From NCBI GenBank assembly GCA_039995105.1, contig CP146203.1, positions 3,286,001 to 3,350,000 on the forward strand: a stretch of 64,000 bases of DNA, given 5' to 3'. A model generated the notes under the pieces. It made no database searches. It saw only the letters and a list, made by a program, of their open reading frames with translations, and was not told the origin of the DNA. Below are positions 58,704-64,000 of this stretch, one piece after another (position 1 is the stretch's first letter; each line of letters opens with the position of its first letter). Position numbers and translations under genes: made by a program. The stretch is from Jonesiaceae bacterium BS-20 (GTDB taxonomy: Bacteria; Actinomycetota; Actinomycetes; Actinomycetales; Cellulomonadaceae).

Positions 58704-59242
58704 GCCCCGATCATAGGTGGGAACGGCCGTGCCCACGAAAGCCGGTACATTGCAATCTCACCCGCGCAAATCCTTAATTTCTCGATGCCTGCCCGCTATC
58801 CAGCGGATGGATCGCTCCGAGGGTGGTGACTCTGCAAGCTCAGTGTGCTCTTTCCATCGTTATTCACCGTGGACTTCGGTAAATGGGCATCTGTGTGTAC
58901 TTCAACAAAAGGGCATCTGTGCGGTTTTATTTCCGTCGGCTCCGGCTGAGGCATGACTAACGCTGCGGGACTGCTGGCGCTCTCCCTTTGTTCAGTCCTA
59001 GACAATCACTAAAACCGCAGGTGATGATGGGTGAGAATTGGCTACGGCGGCGATGTCAGACGGTCGTGGCATGCTTTAGGTATGTCGCAACGTCGTGATG
59101 TTTCCCTTGATTCCGGACTCTGGGAGTCCGCGATTCATGGTGCGCGCGGGCAGCGTTTAGTGACTTCCGTGGAATACGCCATTGGGATCGCAAGTGGCGG
59201 ATTTTCAAAGCACTATCAACTGTTTTCCCCGATGTTGAGATC
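58704..59242. other. Non-coding stretch with a short direct repeat
   Basis: About 540 bases without a supported gene. GGGCATCTGTG occurs twice near 58884 and 58911. From about 59110 rightward the frame of the DUF222-HNH gene is already open without a clear start, so that gene may begin further upstream than annotated. Confidence 0.4.
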
Positions 59243-60778
59243 TTGGTTGATTTTTCTAATGGAAAAAAGACTATTTCTGGTGCCGAACTCCTAGCGAAGA
59301 TGCGGGAACACATTGAGGAGGCAGTGCTCGCTGCTGAACTGGTAGAGCGCAAGCAATCGGTCGCGGTGGCCGTGGAACTCATGAAGTTGCGTGCACAAAT
59401 TGATGGCGCCCTGGCAACGGTTTTTGCGCAGGTCGGTGATGCGATTGACGCTGAATACGCGCGCGACCCAGACATCACCGATTGGGACAGCGCAGGCTGT
59501 GAAGTAGCCGCTGAATTGGGCGCGGCGGTACGGATTCATGATCACCAAGTGCAGCGGCTCATGGGAAACGCCCAAACGCTCGTGCATAAGTTCCCCGCTA
59601 CTTATCAAGCACTTTGTGCCGGTGAAATTCATGAGGATCACGTCAAGGCTATTACAGAGCACGGTGCGCACCTGACGGATCCTAGGGCTCGGGCCAGATA
59701 TGAAGAGGTTGTCTTACCCCATGCCCGTTCTCAAACCCGGCGCAAGGTGGTGACGGTGGCTCGTAGAACTGCCGAGCAGCTGACTAGCCGGCCAATCGAA
59801 GAGCGGCATGCACAAGCGAATCAGGAACGCCATCTCAGGTTGGTTGACCTAGAAGACGGGATGGCACAGGTTAGCGTGGTGTTGCCGGCAGAACTGGCGT
59901 ATGGCATCTACAACCGGGTCACCACGATGGCGCAGATCATCAAACGTGGTGACCGCAAAGAACTACGCCACCTTGCTGATTCCATGGGGCTTGATGCAAA
60001 GAGCCGTGCTGCATGGTTGGCGGATGCGTATTCGAATGCCCGCAAGATCGATAACCTGCGTGCGGACCTAGTGGCAGACATGCTCCTCACCGCGTCCCCA
60101 ACTGCGCATGTTGGCGATGAGGCTTGTGGGCTTGGGTCGATTCAAGCCCAGGTTCAAATAACAATTCCGGTATTGCGGCTCTTGACCGACCAGCAATTGG
60201 GTGCCTTGCGGGCCCATAACCCAGCGTTGGCGCAGTTACCCGGGTTAGACGGTCCAACTATCTTGACCGGTTACGGACCAATCCCCGTGGAAACGGCAAA
60301 ATCCCTGGCAGGTAACAGTCCAGGCTGGGGTCGAATTTTACTTGAGCCCGTCAAAGCAATCGTCTTGCATACAGATAGGTACCGACCGGGCAAGGAACTG
60401 ACAAGGTACCTCGTTGCGCGTGACCTTCATTGCACATTTCCTACTTGTACGCAGCCAACCAGTCGCTGCGATATTGACCATGCGGTTGACTGGGCGCATG
60501 GAGGAAAAACAACCCCGGAGAATTTGGGCCACCTGTGCAAAACGCACCACATGTTGAAGCACAACACCAACTGGAAACTGACCAGGGGGCAGTTTGGGGA
60601 GGCCACCTGGACTTCACCCGAAAACCGGGTGTATGTCCAGCCTCCCCCAAGCCAATACCATTACCTACCCCCGCCGGGTCTACCTGATGATGCGGAAGAT
60701 CAACAGCTTCCACCGAATTCAACTAGTCAGAACGCAACGGGATTTGATTCGGGCCCGGAAGATCTCCCTCCGTTCTAG
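59243..60778 (+). CDS. DUF222 domain and HNH nuclease protein
   Basis: A 511-residue protein typical of actinobacteria. Residues about 25-370 are DUF222 (VELMKLRAQIDGALATVFAQ, LMGNAQTLVHKFPATYQALC, AGEIHEDHVKAITEHG); residues about 395-450 are an HNH nuclease with zinc cysteines (CTFPTCTQPTSRCDIDH, then DWAHGGKTTPENLGHLCKTH and HHMLKHNTNW), the DH...N...H catalytic set being intact. The C-terminus is Pro/Gln-rich and disordered. Such genes occur in multiple copies per genome and have been linked to mobile introns or defence, without clear proof. The TTG start at 59243 is weak; ATG at 59300 is an alternative. Confidence 0.85.
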   Translation: MVDFSNGKKTISGAELLAKMREHIEEAVLAAELVERKQSVAVAVELMKLRAQIDGALATVFAQVGDAIDAEYARDPDITDWDSAGCEVAAELGAAVRIHDHQVQRLMGNAQTLVHKFPATYQALCAGEIHEDHVKAITEHGAHLTDPRARARYEEVVLPHARSQTRRKVVTVARRTAEQLTSRPIEERHAQANQERHLRLVDLEDGMAQVSVVLPAELAYGIYNRVTTMAQIIKRGDRKELRHLADSMGLDAKSRAAWLADAYSNARKIDNLRADLVADMLLTASPTAHVGDEACGLGSIQAQVQITIPVLRLLTDQQLGALRAHNPALAQLPGLDGPTILTGYGPIPVETAKSLAGNSPGWGRILLEPVKAIVLHTDRYRPGKELTRYLVARDLHCTFPTCTQPTSRCDIDHAVDWAHGGKTTPENLGHLCKTHHMLKHNTNWKLTRGQFGEATWTSPENRVYVQPPPSQYHYLPPPGLPDDAEDQQLPPNSTSQNATGFDSGPEDLPPF

Positions 60779-61172
60779 CGAGGTCGCGTTCTAGAGCTCC
60801 GCCGGTCACTCCGCTGTATCTACTAGGGGGCTGTGCTTGATGCTGTGTCTTACCCAAATTGAAGGTATTTCCATTGCCTAGATTTGATCAATCTCAACGT
60901 CTAAATTTAGGTAACTTCGACAGATAGTCTTGTCATGCAATGTGAGCAGAAATCTCTCAAAGATTGGGCAGAGCCGACCAAGTCCTAGCGTCCAATTCTG
61001 AGTGTGCTCAACGCGACGGAAACTTCGAGGTTTTCTTCGCCATGTGGTCTAGGTATCCGAGGGGTAAACAGACAACAAAGTAGCTGCTTAAAGTGGCGGA
61101 TTTTCAACAGATAATGGTCTTAGTCCAACTTTTGAAAGTGGTCCGGAATTCACTTCCAAAAGGGTGCGAGAA
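60779..61172. other. Non-coding gap before acetyltransferase
   Basis: About 394 bases, A/T-richer than its neighbours. It has AAAGGG just before the acetyltransferase start but no recognisable promoter pair, palindrome, RNA element or gene fragment. Confidence 0.4.
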
Positions 61173-61910
61173 ATGATTGTAAAAACTGGCCGTATTTGGG
61201 ACTTGTTTTGTCCCTCGACCTCGTGGTTGGATATCGCTGTGCAACATGAAATTGTCCTAGCCGGATACGGGTTCCGCCTTGAGCCTCTATCCCAAGCGCA
61301 CGTAGGTGCGCTTGCTAAAATTGTCGACCCCACTATGTGGGCCGGTATGGCTTCAGCCACCCCAGTTGGGGAGGTTGGAATGGCCAATTACATTGAAGAT
61401 GCGCTGAGTTCACCAGATACATTTCCGTTCGCTGTCATTGACACCGTGAACGGCGAGGTTTGTGGAAGCACCGCGTTTTGCGGTGTGGATGAATCACAGG
61501 GGCGGCTTGAAATTGGCCGTACCTTCTACGATCGATCCCTCTGGGGACGCGTGGTCAACCCCGCATGTAAATTCCTGCTGCTGGAGTACGCGTTTGAGAC
61601 TTGGGGAATGCACCGGGTTGCCATGCGCGCGGACTCCCGTAATCAGCGGTCCATCAATGCAATCACTCGGTTGGGCGCAACCTACGAGGGCACGCTGCGT
61701 GGATTCCGAGTTGCGCCGGATGGCTCCCGATGTGACTCCATGTCGTTTTCCATCCTGTTCCCAGACTGGCCAGTAGTCCGTGATGGCTTACTTAACCGCA
61801 TCGATCCGCTGCGGACCATGAGTCAGATGAACTGGGGACCAGGCTTGGGAGACGTTAGCCGTCAAGCAGGAGCGAATGACTTGGTTAGCGATGGTGCGGG
61901 GGAGGACTAA
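61173..61910 (+). CDS. RimJ/RimL-type GNAT acetyltransferase
   Basis: A 245-residue GNAT protein: GFRLEPLSQAHVGALAKIVD, then FAVIDTVNGEVCGSTAFCGV, RLEIGRTFYDRSLWGRVVNP and the Asn-rich MRADSRNQRSINAITRLGAT, the order seen in RimJ/RimL-like N-acetyltransferases. ATG at 61173 is preferred, with AAAAGGG 8-9 nt upstream; GTG at 61164 is closer to that site. The N-terminal 25 residues and the last 40 lie outside the fold. Substrate unknown. Confidence 0.88.
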   Translation: MIVKTGRIWDLFCPSTSWLDIAVQHEIVLAGYGFRLEPLSQAHVGALAKIVDPTMWAGMASATPVGEVGMANYIEDALSSPDTFPFAVIDTVNGEVCGSTAFCGVDESQGRLEIGRTFYDRSLWGRVVNPACKFLLLEYAFETWGMHRVAMRADSRNQRSINAITRLGATYEGTLRGFRVAPDGSRCDSMSFSILFPDWPVVRDGLLNRIDPLRTMSQMNWGPGLGDVSRQAGANDLVSDGAGED

Positions 61911-62072
61911 CCTCGGTCCCTTTTACTTGAGAAACGTCACCGATTACTCGAGCAGTGTCGCTGGTTGCTCGAGGAACCCTACGCGGTTGATTGACAAACA
62001 ATACTCGAGCGAGTGGATGCAGAATCCTGGCGCCTGGTACTGGGGCCAAGCGACACGGTGAAGCCGTAACGG

Positions 62073-62690
62073 TTAGTTCGCGGTCAGGCCATCCCACAGG
62101 TACTCAATATGCTCGGCCATGTCGATCGAATTATCCAGCATCCACTGGGTTTGCAGACCATCTGAAGCTGCAGCCAACAGAGTTGCAATTTTGTCTGCAT
62201 CCAAGTGCTCGGGTAATGCACCCGCTGACTGTTGTGAACGCACAAAATTGGATACAACGGCCCTGTAGCTGCTGTAACGAGCCTGGAAAAAGGACCGCGC
62301 TGAATGCTCAGGGGAGGTCGCTTCCGCAGAAAACTGGGTGTAAAGCTGGACTAAGCCGGGGACTTCAGCATTGTGGCGCAAAAGGTTAGCAAGGGCTTCA
62401 ATGAACTGTTTGGGGGTTTCAATCTCATCGAGAGTGGGCCCGGGAACGTTCAATTTATCGCGCTTGTGAAGGATCTCTGCGTAGAGCTCCTCCTTCGAAT
62501 CAAAGTAGTGCAGCAGTCCCGTCTGGCTGAGGCCCACAGCGGTAGCTAGTTCCCGGATTGATGCCTTCCGGTAGCCATTTTTTGCGATTACCACTAGAGC
62601 GGTGGTTAAGATCTCCTCGCGCTTTGCGATTCCCTTGGCGTAGGACCCGCGGGTGGTAGATGGATTTTTAGGGGTTGCCTGGCCTGACAT
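62073..62690 (-). CDS. TetR-family transcriptional regulator
   Basis: A 205-residue TetR protein. Residues 20-70 are the DNA-binding domain (KREEILTTALVVIAKNGYRK, then LATAVGLSQTGLLHYFDSKE). The helical C-terminal domain (residues 90-200) is the ligand pocket. TATACT ends 6 nt before the ATG and no ribosome binding site is present, so the transcript is probably leaderless. It is divergent from the FAD monooxygenase gene (240-base spacer) and is a likely regulator of it. Confidence 0.92.
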   Translation of the reverse strand: MSGQATPKNPSTTRGSYAKGIAKREEILTTALVVIAKNGYRKASIRELATAVGLSQTGLLHYFDSKEELYAEILHKRDKLNVPGPTLDEIETPKQFIEALANLLRHNAEVPGLVQLYTQFSAEATSPEHSARSFFQARYSSYRAVVSNFVRSQQSAGALPEHLDADKIATLLAAASDGLQTQWMLDNSIDMAEHIEYLWDGLTAN

Positions 62691-62930
62691 GGCGCCAGTA
62701 TATCGAGATGGGATTCTCTACCGCCAAGATCGTGGGAGTCATGAGGCTGAGGGATACAAAGCCAAAGCTGCATCTGACACGGTTGACCAATCCCACGAGC
62801 AGATTGGCCGTGGAACTGCGCGCCAACGCTTTAGGCAGTTGGTCGCCGGTGGGGTGTGGAATACAGACTCGGCGGGTTTGGTTAGGAATGATACGGCTGC
62901 AGATCAACCTCCAGCCCGGGGAAGGGTTCC

Positions 62931-64000
62931 GTGCTTCACAACGTATTGTCTAACAAATCAGCGCAAACGGGTATGCAGCAATTCAAAGTCATCATAATCG
63001 GCGCAGGCCAGGCCGGGTTAAGCGCTGCGTACAACCTGAAGCGGCGCGGGTTGATACCGTTTGTCGACTTCATAGTTCTCGATGCCAACCCCGGCCCAGG
63101 TGGCGCGTGGCGGCACCGCTGGCCATCACTGACACTGGGCAAGGCACACGGTATTCATGATCTACCCGGTTTGAAATTAGGCAAGCCCAGCCCGATTGAA
63201 CCGGCTTCTGCGGTGGTGGCTCGCTACTACGGCACATACGAAGAAGAGTTCGAGCTTCCTATTGTACGCCCGGTAAAGACCACCGCTGTTCGCAGCCTTA
63301 CCTCCGACCCAGATGCCCCGCTCATCGTTGAAGGAGTCATCAGCAGGGGAATCGTGGGGGACAGGGGCAAGGGAAACACCGGCCGAGGTCCCGCTACAGG
63401 GACCGAAGAATTTGTGTCCTATCAAACCCAAACAATTATTAATGCGACGGGAACCTGGGACCAACCCTTTGTTCCCTACTATCCCGGTATTGCAGACTTT
63501 GCTGGACGGCAGTTGCACACCAAGAACTATTGCAGCCCAGATGAATTCATTGGGCAAACTGTTGCTGTTGTTGGCGGTGGGGCTAGCGCCGTTCAGTTCC
63601 TCCTGCCACTCGCACATGCCGGAATCAATACGGTTTGGTCCACCAGAAGAGCCCCAGTCTTTCGAGACTTTGACGGTGACTGGGGGCTCAGCGTGGAAGA
63701 GTCGGTCCGGGAAAGAACACTTGCCGGACTGCCAACCCTGAGCGTGGTGGGCGCGACCGGACTCAACCTGACACCTGAGTATCAGGCCGGAATCGACGCA
63801 GGAATTTTGATTTCCAGGGGTCCCATACAGAACATTACGAAAACCGGGATTAACTTTTCCGGGGTCACCCAAGCACAAGTGGGAGACATCATGCCGCAGT
63901 GGGAAGGCGGTGAAGTCCCGGTGGACACCATCTTGTGGGCCACCGGTTTCAAGCCGGTGTTGCGGCACTTGGCACCGCTCAGGCTGCGATCATCGCGCGG
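62931..64000 (+). CDS. FAD-dependent monooxygenase/NAD(P)-binding oxidoreductase (partial, runs off right edge)
   Basis: An open frame to the end of the window, 356 codons visible. The FAD-binding motif is GAGQAGLSAAYNL (residues about 23-35), followed by NPGPGGAWRHRWPSLTLG; a second dinucleotide motif is VVGGGASAVQFLLPLA; ATGF near the end is the usual link to the FAD site. This matches flavin-containing and Baeyer-Villiger-like monooxygenases, though the FxGxxxHxxxY fingerprint was not seen. GTG at 62931 is chosen for GGGGAAGGG 5 nt upstream; ATG at 62973 is the alternative. A divergent TetR regulator probably controls it. Confidence 0.88.
   Translation, partial: MLHNVLSNKSAQTGMQQFKVIIIGAGQAGLSAAYNLKRRGLIPFVDFIVLDANPGPGGAWRHRWPSLTLGKAHGIHDLPGLKLGKPSPIEPASAVVARYYGTYEEEFELPIVRPVKTTAVRSLTSDPDAPLIVEGVISRGIVGDRGKGNTGRGPATGTEEFVSYQTQTIINATGTWDQPFVPYYPGIADFAGRQLHTKNYCSPDEFIGQTVAVVGGGASAVQFLLPLAHAGINTVWSTRRAPVFRDFDGDWGLSVEESVRERTLAGLPTLSVVGATGLNLTPEYQAGIDAGILISRGPIQNITKTGINFSGVTQAQVGDIMPQWEGGEVPVDTILWATGFKPVLRHLAPLRLRSSR

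Noticed and set aside
59031-59294. An 87-codon plus-strand frame upstream of the DUF222-HNH gene.
   Set aside because: It overlaps the DUF222 frame and does not resemble a known protein.

Overview
The window is chromosomal DNA of an actinomycete (Actinomycetota). Supporting signs are the rRNA operon sequence, a SAM-IV riboswitch, a class E sortase with LAxTG substrates, DUF3151 next to the class II aldolase, a DUF222-HNH protein, many GTG/TTG starts, and several genes whose -10 box lies 6-7 nt before the start codon (leaderless mRNAs). I cannot name the genus. No tRNA, insertion sequence, prophage or CRISPR array was seen.

Layout. 1-4183 (minus): a tightly coupled chaperone-like operon of two paralogous ~85-residue helical proteins, a four-helix membrane protein, a GrpE-like protein, an Hsp70 without a lid, and a J-like/TPR protein that runs off the left edge. 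4629-13025: a gene graveyard. At least eight broken genes (aquaporin, a small '3-strand' family protein, MBL hydrolase, LysE, AraC, EamA, MarR, APH) lie among intact MerR, SulP, DHFR-like, MazEF and DUF1801 genes. 13138-23978: housekeeping genes (TrmH, fba, DUF3151, purA, purD, purC, purSQ, desaturase). 24203-29879: a complete 16S-23S-5S operon with visible processing stems and terminator.

30013-51618: a carbohydrate locus. Gfo/Idh and ThuA-like genes with a LacI regulator face an operon tatB - GH127 - LAETG surface protein - tatA - tatC. Then come a second LacI regulator, two very large wall-anchored hydrolases (an (alpha/alpha)6-type enzyme with LPVTG and a GH43 with LASTG), and a class E sortase with a 51-residue membrane partner. 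The GH127 has a clear twin-arginine signal and sits inside the tat genes, so export machinery, cargo and wall-anchoring enzyme appear to be packaged with the glycan-degrading enzymes, probably for L-arabinofuranose-containing plant glycans.

51873-56632: sulfur and RNA-modification genes. The divergent intergenic region at 53534-54011 carries two different SAM riboswitch classes: SAM-I on the minus strand before rhodanese-metZ, and SAM-IV on the plus strand before a class V aminotransferase. 56869-64000: a Pro/Gln-rich membrane protein, a pentapeptide-repeat protein, a DUF222-HNH protein, an acetyltransferase, and a TetR regulator divergent from an FAD monooxygenase that runs off the right edge.

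Best candidates for new biology: the lidless Hsp70/GrpE/J-like operon with small WXG100-sized proteins; the Tat genes wrapped around a Tat-dependent GH127; and the divergent SAM-I/SAM-IV pair.
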